Positions 10,851 to 22,111 of a stretch of DNA of 64,000 nt are shown here, piece after piece. The number at the start of each line of letters is the position of its first letter. The stretch's first letter is position 1. Under the pieces are notes generated by a model that did no database searches, was not told the origin of the DNA, and saw nothing but the letters and a program-made list of their open reading frames with translations. Source of the stretch: Stomoxys calcitrans (Eukaryota > Arthropoda > Insecta > Diptera > Muscidae). Made by a program: the position numbers and the translations under genes. The DNA is taken from contig NC_081552.1 in the NCBI RefSeq assembly GCF_963082655.1, positions 197,764,781-197,828,780 on the forward strand, written 5' to 3'.

Positions 10851-11789
10851 GAATCTTTGAAATTAGGAAAATAATTTTTTTTCAGTGTATGTACATATAG
10901 CCCAACACATTATACGTGTTGCCTTGTATCGTTGTATCTTAATTTTATTACCTTATGGAATTGCGACGTGCTAGAAGCTACGACTTGTGATTTTTCATTC
11001 GTTTTTATTTGTACCCAAAGAATATTCATTTTAATGGTTAAATATGACAACAGGAATTCCAAGAAACATCGAATTTGCCTACACCCTATTAACGTATCCC
11101 ATTCCATTAGCAAACAACGCGTTCCCACACAGGCGACAGTCAATTCGTTTTTAATGGGTCCTTGGAACAAGTACTACTCTGACTGCTGTGGTATCGTTGC
11201 TCTTGATAATGGGGATAATGATGTTAGTGATGTCGATAATGACGATAATTGCGCCGATAATGACACTGCCTTGACGAAATTATTTGCAAGCCTGTATGTC
11301 GTGTTAAAAACGCGTTCCACATATGAACATGGGGCGGCAGTGCTATTATACCTAACAGAATTTTTATCAACACAATAGCACACGCACGGGTGGCAAGGGA
11401 AACAGCAGCAGGCTTAATGGTAGTCCTGTGTGCAATGTCATTATGTTTATATGTTTATTTCGTCAAACAAAAAGCAAGCCAGTAAGAGGCTGCTTTGTTG
11501 AATGTAAGCATTAGTATCGTTTCAGGCTGAAAGTTGTTATTCGACTGACTCCAGGGGGTGGGGGAGATGGCAAGAGTGTTTGTGTACAAATATTCACACA
11601 CTGAAAGAATGTTTGTCCTTTTTTTAAAGATCCAAAGATAAGCAAACTTTAATTAAAGATGATAAATTTTCCTAGTTTTAAGTTAACATTTCCTAAGGGG
11701 AAAGATATTTTCCTTAATATGAGACAGTTTTTATATTAAATAGCAGATGTGATTCCTCGGCTAAAGAGAAACCAATAAGGTAGGGCAGA
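10851..11789. other. Unassigned stretch with one modest open frame
   Basis: An open frame of 148 codons runs at 10932-11378 on the plus strand. Its product would contain an Asp/Asn-rich run (DNGDNDVSDVDNDDN) encoded by an imperfect GATAATGAT-like repeat at 11200-11265. I recognise no domain and see no splice or promoter context, so I do not call it a gene. Around 11580-11700 is sequence loosely similar to the CACTGAAA-type dispersed repeat. Confidence 0.4.
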
Positions 11790-12935
11790 AGTCGTGCGGT
11801 GCCGACTGTATAATACCCTACACCTACCCTATAAGTACAATGTGGGAGCTATATCCATTTCTGATCCCATTTTGATGGAGCTCTGAACCAATAATGTCTA
11901 AAGTTATAAGAAAACCCTCCTGCCAAATTACGAGAGACATATATGACAGCTATATCTAAATCTGAACCGATTTCTATGAAATCTTCCAGTAATGTCGAGA
12001 GTCATAAGAAAATCCCTCCTGCTATATAACGAGAGAATCGGTTAACAAATGACCATTTTATTGCAATATTTCCCAAAATCGGACGAACATATATATGGGT
12101 GCTATATGTGAACCGATTTTGAGAAAACTTCTCAGACATTGTGGTAGTCGTCGAGAAAAGCGTAGTACAAAGTTTTGGCAAGATTGATCAATAAATGCAC
12201 ATGCAGTGGCTCAAGAAGTGAAAATCGGGCGATATGCATATATGGCAGCTATATCTGAATTTGAACCGATTTCGAAATCTCCCAGTAATGTCGAGAGTCA
12301 TAAGAAAATGCTTCCTGCCAAATTTCGAGAGAATCGGTTAACAAATGACCATTTTATTGCAATATTACTGCAAATCGGTCGAACATATATGTGGGAGCTA
12401 TATCTAAATCTGAACCGATAACGAGCTAACTTCTCAGATATTGTGATAGTCGTCAAGAAAATCGTAGTACAAAGTTTTGGCAAGATTGATCAAAAATGAG
12501 CTTGCTGTGGCTCTTGGAGTAAAAATCGGGCAATATACAATTTCTATGAAATCCCCTTGTAATGTCGAGAGTCAAGAGAAAATCCTTTCTGCTCAATTTC
12601 GAGAGAATCGGTTAACAAATGACAATTTTATTGCATTATTACTACAAATCGGACGAACATATATATGGGAGCTATATCCAAATCTGAACCGATGTTTTCC
12701 AATTTCTAAAGGCTTTGTCTCTAGGTCGAAAAATATGCTTGTACCAAATTTGGAGACGATCGGATGAAAACTGCGACTTGTGGACACACAGACAGACGGA
12801 CATAGCTAAATCGAATCAGAAAGTGATTCTGAGTCGATCGGTATACTTATCAATGGGTCTATCGCTCTACTTTCTGTTTGTTACATACAAATGCACTAAG
12901 TTATAATACCCTGTACCACAGTAGTGATGTAGGGT
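11790..12935 (+). repeat. T3 modular repeat, near complete
   Basis: It starts near GTAGGGCAGAAGTCGTGC with ATAATACCCTACACC and ends ATAATACCCTGTACC...GATGTAGGGTATAAAA. Modules containing CCAGTAATGTCGAGAGTC recur at about 11990, 12286 and 12560 (spacings near 296 and 274). Other recurring phrases are CGAGAGAATCGGTTAACAAATG and CAAAGTTTTGGCAAGATTGATC. A TAGCTAAATCGAATCAGAAAG block near 12808 is shared with 55245-55285 in reverse orientation. Confidence 0.6.
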
Positions 12936-12939
12936 ATAA

Positions 12940-14846
12940 AAAGGCAGATTGGGATAAATTTCGGTTCAAATTCTGCAAGTCTATCCCTTCTCGACCACTA
13001 AAGGAAATGGAAACTGAGGAGGATAAAAACATAATGGTCAAGCGGATCACCTGAATGGCCCTGAATGATTCGCTTGTGTCACCATGTCCTAGTGCCAAGC
13101 CAAGGGCAAGGTCCGCTATGGTGGACCCAAGAGCTGGTTGGTCTAAGCAAGGACTCTCGGAAAACTCTTCAACAGAGCGAAAGCCACAAGACCACCACAC
13201 GATTGGGACATCTATAAGGCTGAGCTACGAAAATATAAGGCCGAGCTGAGAGAGGCTCTGAACAAATCCTGGATAGAATTCTGCAGCTCCGTGGAGGATA
13301 CAACTGAGGCATCTAGGCTAAGGAAGATTCTGTCCTCGAGACCTATTACGTAGGGTTATATTCAGAAGTCAGAAAATGTGTGGACAATGGACAATGTGAG
13401 GAAACACTAGAACTACTCGTTGATACACATTTCCCGGGAAATTCTCCAACGGACAACGTGGCTCCAGAAGAGGTTGTCACTGGTATTCATTTGCTGGAGG
13501 TTATTGGGGAAATTGTGTCTGAGCCGAAAATTCTTTGGGCGATAAGAAGTTTCGATTCCTTTAAATCGCTAGACCCTGATGATGTATCACCGGTTGAATT
13601 ACAAGCTCTGTCTGATAGACTTGTTCCTTGGCTTACGGAGATATACTCTGCTTGTATCAACATGTCATATATAACAGTTGGATGAAACCTTACCACACGA
13701 AGGCGAAGGATTTTCGCCCCACTAGTCTCTTATCCTTTATGCTGAAGACTCTTCAGAGGTTGATAGAAACATATCCTAGGGCAAAGATTCCTGGAGATCA
13801 GCTGTCGCGGCAGCAGGATCCACTGAAACTGCCCTTCACGACCAAGTCAGCTACATAGAGGGAGGGTTCTCTTGCTGCCAAGGAAAATTCAATGGTAGCA
13901 TTTCTTGACATTGAAGGTGCTTTCAATAATTGAAAACCGATTTCAATCATGACGGAGTTGGAGTTTCTAGGCATCAACTCTACCGCAAGAAAGTTTCTAA
14001 ATGCCTTACTTACTAGAAAAATTCATTACGGCAAGCTTGGGATCTGTGGATCTAAAAAGATGGGTCAGCAGAGGAACTCCTACAGGAGATGTGCTGTCTC
14101 CTCTACTATTCATTAATATTATTGTCGCTGGAAGAAAAAGCTGTTAAAGTGGTCACGTATGCTGATGACGTGGCTATTATGGTTAGGGGAAAATTTCCCA
14201 GCACTCTTAGTGATATACTTCAGGAAGCTTAAACATGCAATAGCAAAGTGGGCTACCGAAAGTGGTCTAGGTATAAATCCGTGCAAGACAGAAGTAGTTC
14301 TTTTCACCAGGAGATACAAGTTACCTACAGTGGCACCTGTCTCCTCGGGAGGAGAGAATGTTCACATTACAGAAAGTGCAAAATACCTGGGTGTTTTTAT
14401 GAACAGGGAACTGAACTTCAAATCCAACATTTTGGAAAGGGCAAGTAAGGCAACTCTTGCTCTATACATCTGCAAGAGAGCCATTGGCAAAAGTTGGGGA
14501 TTTAGACCGCGCGTCATGTATTGGGTAAATACTACAGTTGTCAGACCTATAACACTATATGGTGTTGTGGTCTGGTGGACGGCGCCTCATAAGTCCACCT
14601 ATTGTTCAATTCTCAACCGGAGCCAAAGATGGCTTGTTTGTGCACATCACATCCGCAATGAGGACGGATGTGCTGTGCATCACCGTTTGATGCACTGAAT
14701 TTAATGCTGCGACCACAGCCGTGAGGCTAAGGGAGCTTTCTCTTTGGTCACGTAGCGTGATACAATGTCCGATGTTCCACGCAGTGTGGATTACACCCTG
14801 CCTGAGCCGCTTTTTGATCAAAAGTACTGTATCACTATTCCTGATA
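12940..14846 (+). pseudogene. LINE-C copy: linker and reverse transcriptase, broken
   Basis: Remnant of an I/LOA/R1-group LINE. It opens within the linker (KADWDKFRFKFC), so the endonuclease is missing. Then come EIVSEPKILWAIRSF near 13515, SPVELQALSDRLVPWL near 13590, LDIEGAFNN near 13900 (motif A region), SRGTPTGD near 14070, and an intact YADD at 14158-14169. Thumb blocks VHITESAKYLGVFMNREL (14362) and RPITLYGVVVWWTA (14545) follow. The frame is disrupted by many frameshifts and stops. Just before the RNase H region it joins LINE-B sequence at about 14843-14853. Clade inferred from motif style. Confidence 0.75.
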
Positions 14847-15612
14847 GATAAAGGCACTGCTGCCACCGGCACAATCTTGGATTGACGAAAACCTACAATA
14901 GTATTGCCATCTGGAAGATCGTGTTACACGGATGGATCAAAGCCAGAGGACAGAGTAGTCCTGAGGGTCCACATTGAGAACCCCGGGACTGAGATCTGTT
15001 TTAGACTGCCTGACCATAATACGGTCCTGCAGGCGTAGATCCGGGCGATCGCGGAATGCATGAGGTGGTGTGGTGCTAACGCGAGATCGTCGAGTGTGAA
15101 CACCTTTACCGACAGTAAAATTGCCATAAGGCCAATAACAACCAGGAGGGTAAGGTCACGAACAGTCTTGCAGTGTAAGAAGGAGATTAAGGCCTTCTCT
15201 GAGGATGGCAAAATCCGTCCATAACAGAGTAAGGGGAATAAAAGGGCAGGCGATTTGGCAGTGAAGACCATAGGACTGTCGTCAATAAACCTGGTTAACC
15301 CGAAGCCTTTCGGGTTGACGCAGTTCGTGTTAAGGGAGTGGGCGACGAATCCGCATGCAACCCTGTGGAACAGCGAAACGGTCGGTAGGACGGTGAAAAT
15401 CCTATGGGGGGATCCAGATCGTGAGAAGACGAGGCTATTACTGAAAGGAAGCAAGAAGGAGGTCAATATAGCAATTGGTATTATAACGGGACACATAGGA
15501 CTACGAGCTCACTCATGTGAAATCGGTACGGCAGGTGATAGGGCATGCGGGGAAGATGATGAGACGTTGTAACATTTGCTATGTCATTGCCCGGCTTTCG
15601 CGTTTAACAGAT
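14847..15612 (+). pseudogene. LINE-B fragment: RNase H region and C-terminal tail
   Basis: Follows LINE-C without a gap. Degraded RNase H blocks corresponding to AQSWID, YTDGSK and the TDSK-type third acidic motif are readable across frames. At 15255-15572 an open frame reads NLVNPKPFGLTQF, ILWGDPDREKTRLLLKGSKKEV and IIGHIG-like GIITGHIGLRAHSC, ending in CGEDDETL. The conserved LCHCPAFA and RYR blocks follow in another frame. A 190-codon frame on the opposite strand is a shadow. The element stops where a mariner relic begins. Confidence 0.72.
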
Positions 15613-16040
15613 ACCGGCTCTTGCATTTTGGGGAAAAAAAAGTTGGATATCATCTGACAGTAGCACTCACCCTTCACAGTTACGTTTCGATTCACATCAT
15701 CTTCAAAGAAGTACGGTCCAATGATGCCACCAGCCCTTAAGCCGCACCAAACTGTGACTATTTCTGGATACATTGGTAGCTCTTGCAATATTTCTGGCTG
15801 ATCTTCACTCCAAAGTCGGCAATTCTGCTTATTTAGGTACCCATTGAGCCAAAAATGAGCTTCGACCATAAAATGGAAGACGCGCGCGATGAACTTTCTT
15901 AACACAGCACGCATTTTGATAATAACATTAAAAAATTTGCGAGCGTTGTTCGTTTGTAGGACGATTCATTGTTAAATTATAGACCAAACTTAAGATGTTT
16001 GACAGTGACGCAAAACATGAAACGTGTGTGAGCTGTTTAA
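15612..16040 (-). pseudogene. Mariner-type transposase relic with internal deletion (M1)
   Basis: On the minus strand the sequence starts with the N-terminal block NRPTNEQRSQI near 15962, then skips directly to HFWLNGYLNKQNC, SEDQPEILQELPMYPE, VTVWCGLRAGGIIGPYFFEDD and a truncated ISNFFFPKMQE. The region between the DNA-binding N-terminus and the first catalytic block is deleted, and the C-terminal catalytic part is missing. The family matches the copies at 31581, 35229 and 51310. Confidence 0.78.
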
Positions 16041-16867
16041 ACCAATGTTAATAAAGAGATAATAGCTATGGGGTCTTAGATCAGTACGCCCCCATCCAAT
16101 GGTAGTGGGTATAGAAAGGAAGGTCCAAATACAGTTGAATAAACTTAAAGATATCATCTTTATTTTAAAGTTTTGCTTCTTTGGCTCGTTTTCATTGCTA
16201 AAATCCTATGAATAAGGAAAAATCTTTAATTGCCGGCCAACTTTTTTTTTTCAGTGTAACACATCAGTGGGAAAACACAAGAGATTTTCATTCAGTTCAA
16301 GAAAAAATAAACAATATATGTGCACTACAAACATATCGGTCATCCAATTGCTGGAAAAAGCTTTGCTTCAAAATGGAAGTGTGTGCTTGTGCCCACATTT
16401 GACATGCGTTTTACTTTACTGGATATTACATCACCAAAAAGTATGCGAATCGCTTAATATATTGTAGCTATGCCTGCCAGTCTTCCAGAAGATCGTGATA
16501 AGTCACTTGGTCGCCGTTACCGTATGTTTACGCAAGCATATTAGCTAAGGACATGGTGAAAATTCAGCAGACATAGTTCCTACGCCAAAGCGAAACCAGG
16601 CGGATTGGAATAAGTTTCAGCATACATGCTACTGGCCCATCCCTACAATAAACAGTTTTGCCAAATCAAAAGATTTTGAATATAATTCTGAAACTTTTGA
16701 TCGGATATAGATATCTGCACGAAATTAAACACAGTCAATGCTTTCCAATAAGTATGCAAAAGTTGGGAATTCTAGTGAGCCTAGGTGCTTATCCATGGGG
16801 CTTAAGCGTTGGTCACTTAGAGTATGTGAAATCTTGATTTACTGGCAAAAAAATTGTTATGTTCCGA
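16041..16867. other. Unassigned, with one dispersed repeat
   Basis: A segment at 16141-16260 (AAAGATATCATCTTTATT to TTTTTTTTTCAGTGTAAC) resembles the reverse complement of 7479-7605. Elsewhere I see no gene, repeat module or structured RNA. Confidence 0.4.
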
Positions 16868-17130
16868 TTGGATCGATTCTTTTTATATCAACCACCGAAC
16901 GATGAGGGTGTATTCGTTTTGTCATTCCGTTTGCAACACATCGAAATATCCATTTGCGACCCTATAATCGTCGTAAATATCTAAGACGATCTAGCCATGT
17001 CCGTTCGTCTGTCTGTTGAAGTAACGTTACAGTCCTTAAAACTTGAGATATTGAGCTAAAACTTTGCACAGATTTTTTTTTTGTTCATAGGCTGTTCGAA
17101 GATGGGCTATATAGGACTATATCTTGATAT
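16868..17130 (+). repeat. T1 5' leader fragment
   Basis: Begins near CAACCACCGAACGATGAGGG with the leader phrases TTTTGTCATTCCGTTTGCAAC and ATCTAGCCATGTCCG. It is cut after one incomplete module, where F sequence begins. Confidence 0.6.
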
Positions 17131-18475
17131 CTTCTTCTTATATACAAAATTCAATTTAAGATTGTTTGTGTGTTCGGCTGAAGCGATTACCTTGAAACCT
17201 TGAAAACCGATCCCAACAATATGGGTTTCAAATGAAAGGTATTCAAGAGTAGAGTACGAATTTCATAATAAAAGTTGAGTCAATCCACTTAGGGGACCGC
17301 CCCAGCCCCAAAACCCCTTAAAATAGGTTTATTTGACGATCATGACAATACGGGACTCAAATGAAAGTTATTCGGGAGTAGATTACGAATATGGTCAGGA
17401 AGTAGGAATAGGCCTTATAATTTATTAATAACGACATGACAATATGGGACTCAAATGAAATTTATTCGGGAGTAGATTACAAATATGGTCAGGAAGTAGG
17501 AATAGGCCTTATAATTTATTGATAACGGAAGGGGGCGGACCCTCAACCGTTGCCCCAAAAACACCACCAAAATCAATCAACACCACAATCAATCAATGGA
17601 CCTATAAGAACAATGTGGCTATCAAATGAAAAGTATGGGGGGGGAGGGGGGTAGATAACGAATCTGGCACACAAATTCATGTCGAAGTATAGGGGGTTGC
17701 CCCACCCCCACAAAAACGCCCCAAACTGGGCACATTAGCCATTCACGGATATATGGGACTCGGTTTGTTTGTTCCGTATAGACTGAAAAACGGCAGAATC
17801 GATCTTCTCGAAATTTTCGCATATTGTGTAGGTTGGTCTGGAAGGAAACATAGGATATATAATTTTCCGGTATCGGAAGGGGAACAGACCCTCCCCCTTA
17901 TGCCAAAAACACAATCCAAAATCAAAAGTGGATCGATTGGGACAGCATAGGTATCAAATAAAAGGTATTGGAGAGTAAAATAAGAATATGGTATTAAAAT
18001 TTGAGCCTTAGTACCCATCGGACCGCCCGAACCCCAAAACTCCCCCAAACTGACATATTGGACGTTCATTTTAATGTGGGGCTTAAGTGAATGGTATTCA
18101 GAAGTAGATTTCGAATCTGGCATACAAAATCAGACTGAAGTATAGGGGACCATGCCACCCCTCAAAAACGCCATTGGGCACCTTATGAATATATGAAACT
18201 TGGTTGAACCGATTTTCTTAAAATTTTAATAGATTTTGTACGTTTGTCTGGAAGGAAACATGGGCAATATAATTTTTAAATATCGGGTGGTGGCGGACCC
18301 TCCCCCTTACCCAAAAAACGCCACCCATATCCGAAAGTGGTCCGATGGGCAGAATAAGGGTAACAAATGAAAGGTATTGGAGACCAAAAGACGAATATGG
18401 ATTTAAAATTTGGGTAAAGGTCCGCATGAATTTGGCTCTTTCGGATCGTTGTAAAATTCTAAGACCATTTAACGC
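17131..18475 (+). repeat. F element, partial
   Basis: Starts at ATACAAAATTCAATTTAAG and GTGTGTTCGGCTGAAGCG, then modules with CAAATGAAAGGTATTCAAGAG, GGGGGCGGACCCTC and GGTCTGGAAGGAAACATAGG. The latter phrase occurs at about 17832 and 18245, showing higher-order repetition. The GGGCCCGCTCCG end is absent. Confidence 0.6.
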
Positions 18476-19304
18476 TATCCGTGTGTCTGTTGTTATTTTC
18501 CGATAAAGGGTCTAATGCCCATAAATGCTTTATTTTTCATCCGGTTTTGGTGAAATTTGAAACAGTGAGTGATTTAAGGCTTCCCGACAATTGACCCAAA
18601 TAGGCTTCAGATTGGACTATATTTAGATATAGCTGCCATATGGACCGATCTCCCGATAAGGGGTCTGAAGCCCATAAAAGCTTTATTTTTTTACCGATTT
18701 CACTAAAATTCGAAACAGTGAGTAGTATCAGGCCTCTCAACTTCGAACCTAAATATAGTTCAGATTGGACTATATTTGGATATAGCTGCCATGTAGACCG
18801 ATCTGCCGATAAAGGGTCTGAAGGCCATAAAAGCTTTATTTGTTAACCGATTTCGCTGAAATTTGAAACAGTGGGTTATTTTAACCCTCCCGACAACCGA
18901 CCTAAATATGGTTCAGATCGGACTATATTTAGATATAGCTGCCATATAGACTGATCTGCCGATAAAGGGCCTGAAGCCCATAAAAGCATTATTTTTTATG
19001 AAATTTCACTGAAATTTGAAATTAGGAGTAGTTTAAGGCCACCCGCCATACGACACAAATATGGTAAAAATAGGATTGTATTTCGATATAGCTGTCATAT
19101 AGACCGATATGCCGGTTAAGAGTCTGAAATTTTAAATACAAAATTCAACAGTGACTTATATTAATTAGACCACTCAATGTCCGTGCCGAATTTATGTGCA
19201 TAAGTTATCCAATTTTAATCGGATTGTGACGAAAGGGGTTTACATATATACCCGAGGTTGTGGGTATCCAAAGTTCGCCCCAGCCGAACTTAATGCCTTT
19301 TTAT
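18476..19304 (+). repeat. T2 repeat array and 3' end
   Basis: Tandem modules with GACCGATCT(G/C)CCGATAA, AAGGGTCTGAAGCCCATAAAAGC and ACTATATTTAGATATAGCTGCC. The phrase at 18654, 18797, 18950 and 19103 gives spacings of 143, 153 and 153. The 3' part shows GGTATCCAAAGTTCGCCCCAGCCGAAC, a degenerate T1-type palindrome. Confidence 0.65.
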
Positions 19305-21225
19305 TTATTTCAGTTCTAACTCCGATATTGACTTCTTGAGCCTCTGGGGGCGAAGTTTTTATCCGATTTGGCTGCACTTTCGCATGAAGTGTTTTGGTCT
19401 GACCATCAACAAATGTGCCAACTATGGTCTAAATCGATTCATAACCTGATACAGCTCCCACATAAACCGATTTGCGATCTTGATTTCTTGAGTCTCTAGA
19501 GGGCGCAGTTCGTATCCGATTTGGCTGAAATTTTGCATGAGGTGTTTTGGTTTGATTATCAACAATAGTGCGTAGTACGTTTCATTATTATCCGATTTGA
19601 CAGAAATTTTGTATGAAATCTTGGGTTGTAACTTTTAACAACAGCGCCGAGTATGACTCATAACCTGATATAGCTCCTATTTAAACCGATTTCGGATCTT
19701 GACTTCTTGAGCCTCTAGAGGGCGCAATTATTATTCGTTTTGGGTGAAACTTTGCGCCATGTGTTTTTTTTTACTCCAATCTACTGTGCCTAGTTTGGTC
19801 TAAATCGGTGCATAACCTGATAATGCTCCCATAGAAAACGATTTCGAAGCATGGATTCTTGAGCCGCTAGGGGGCGTAATTAATATTCGGTTTTGGCTGA
19901 AACTTTGCACAATGTGTTTTATTTTGACTCCCATCAACTGTGCCTAGTTTGGACTAAATCGGTGCAAAACCTGATATTGCTCCTATATAAACTCATTTCG
20001 AAGCTTGGATTCTCGAGCCGCCAGAGGGCGCAAGTAATATTCGGTTTTAGCTTAAATTTTGCATGAAATGTTTTGGTTTGAGCTCCAACAAATATGCCTG
20101 GTACGGTGTAAATTGGCTTAATGCCTGATATAGCTACCATATAAACCGATTTCAAAGCTTGGATTCTTGAGCCGCCAGAGGGCGCAATTTGTATCCGGTT
20201 TTGGGTGCAATTTCGCATTAAGTGTTATGGTATGACCACAAACAACTGTGCCTAGTACGATTTAAATCGGCCTATTGCCTGATACAGCTACCATATAAAC
20301 CGAATTCGAAGCTTGGATTCTGGTGCCGCCAGAGGGCGCAATTTGTATCCAGTTTTGGTTGCAATTTCGCATGAAGTGTTATGGTTTGACCACCAACAAC
20401 TGGGCCTAGTAAGGTTTAAACCGGTCTTCTGCTTGATATAGCTCTCATATAAACCGATCTCGGATCTTGATTTCTTGTGCCGCCAGAGGGCGCAATTTGT
20501 ATCCGGTTTTGGGTGCAATTACGCATGAAGTGTTATGGTTTGACCACAAACAACTGTGCCTATTACGGTTTAAATCGGCCTATTGCCTGATACAGATCCC
20601 ATGTAAACCGATTTCGAAGCTTGGATTCTTGTGCCGCCAGAGGGCGCAATTTGTATCCGGTTTTGGGTGCAATCTCGCATAAAGTGTTATGGTTTGACCA
20701 CCAACAACTGTGCCTAGTACGGTTTAAATCGGTTCATAACCCGATATAGCTCCCATATAAACCGATTTCAGATCTTGATTTCTTGAGCCGCTAGAGGGCG
20801 CAATTAATCTGGTTTTGGATGAAATTTTGCTTGAAGAACCTCTAGAGGGAGCAATTCTTAGTCGATTTTGAAATTTAGCACAACGAATTCTTGTATGACC
20901 TTTAAGATAATTGTTAAATATTCTTTAAATCGGTCTATAACCTGATATAGCTCCCATATAAACAGGTCTCCCGATTTTATTTCTTTAGCTACAAAAGTGC
21001 GCAGTTCTTATGGGATTTCACTGATATTTTGCACAGTAAATTTCACTTTGGTCTCCAACAGTCAAACCATGTATAGCTGCGTTCATTACTTGGTATAGCT
21101 CAAATAACATTGCAATTCTTATTCATTATCCTTTGTTTGCCTATAAAGAGATTTTGGCCAAAGAACTTGACAAAAGCGATACATGGTGGAGGGTATATAA
21201 GATTTGGCCCGGCCAAATTAAGCAC
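19305..21225 (+). repeat. Long T1 array with exactly 154-bp units and 3' end
   Basis: About a dozen T1 modules, then CATGGTGGAGGGTATATAAG and the palindrome GGCCCGGCCAAA at the 3' end. Within 19864-20801 the module is phased at exactly 154 bases, marked by a GC-rich core starting at 19864, 20018, 20172, 20326, 20480, 20634 and 20788. The five middle copies read CCGCCAGAGGGCGC without a mismatch; the flanking ones read CCGCTAGGGGGCGT and CCGCTAGAGGGCGC. The 5' leader is missing. Confidence 0.75.
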
Positions 21226-21395
21226 AATTTTTTTTAAATAAAGACTGTAGCATGATTGCTGCAGACAGATTGACATGGCTAGACCGTCATAGATGATCAA
21301 GAATATATATACTTTATAGCATCGGAAATGGATTCCGTTGTGCTGCAAATGGAATGCCCAATGTATATACCCCCATCCTTCGGTGGTGGGTATAA
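21226..21395 (-). repeat. T1 leader fragment, reversed
   Basis: Reverse complement of the T1 leader: GCTAGACCGTCATAGATGATC, GATTCCGTTGTGCTGC and ATATACCCCCATCCTTCGG. It ends with an imperfect palindrome around CCTTCGGTGGTGGGTATA. Confidence 0.55.
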
Positions 21396-21954
21396 TGAAA
21401 TGGTACTTATGTTTCCACAATCTGATGTCGCTTTGCAAGTTTACCCCGGTTGTAAGTTACTATCGGTTACTTTAAATTTAATTTTCATGTTTATTTTCTC
21501 ATCAAATAACCTATTAGAAATTCTGAGAACCGCGTATTGCTTTCTATTTCGGTGGCACTGCTTTTATCTTAAATAAAGATCCAATTTACTTTAAGGATTG
21601 TCTTTCCACGAAATTAATTTCTAATAATTTGTCCGTTATAGTTGGCGTTATTCTATTATTATCATATTTCTCCATCTTATTCGCAACAAATAATTTGATT
21701 TCATTATGGGGCACTGTCATAGTGAGTGAGAGCAACTATTGTTGTTTCTACATGTATCAGTTTGGGTAGACATTACACTGTACATTAGGGTACATCGGCT
21801 AAGATGAGTAGCTATTCGAGTTCGATAAGTAAATACTGTAGTATCACATAGCTGACTTCAGTCGGAAAGCTAAAGCGTTCAAAATCGGAAATTATTGTAG
21901 TATTCGAATTTATGTCAAACTGAATGACAAAACAAGCAAAAAAAGACAAAAGGC
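21396..21954. other. Unassigned stretch
   Basis: About 560 AT-rich bases with short frames only. I see no repeat module or recognisable motif. Confidence 0.45.
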
Positions 21955-22111
21955 CGACTTTATAATACTCTACACATGAGCAATAAGTGAAAAAGGGGCA
22001 ACACTGCTAAATGGACGTCATATCTTGTACTGAACCGATTTCGACCGGATATATTTTGGTAGTTGTAGAGTAAAGCGAGAAGATCTGTTGATAAATGAGC
22101 TTACAAAGGCT
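21955..22111 (+). repeat. T3 fragment
   Basis: Phrases GACTTTATAATACTCTACAC, CTGAACCGATTTCGACC and TTGATAAATGAGCTTAC match the T3 copy at 11790-12935. Confidence 0.5.

Noticed and set aside
14924..15496. 190-codon frame on the minus strand
   Set aside because: It is the antisense of the LINE-B RNase H and tail; similar antisense frames occur opposite the other LINE-B copies.
19305..21225. CRISPR-like array
   Set aside because: Units are 154 bases with diverged internal sequence, lie within a transposon-like element of a eukaryote, and have no short repeat/unique spacer structure.
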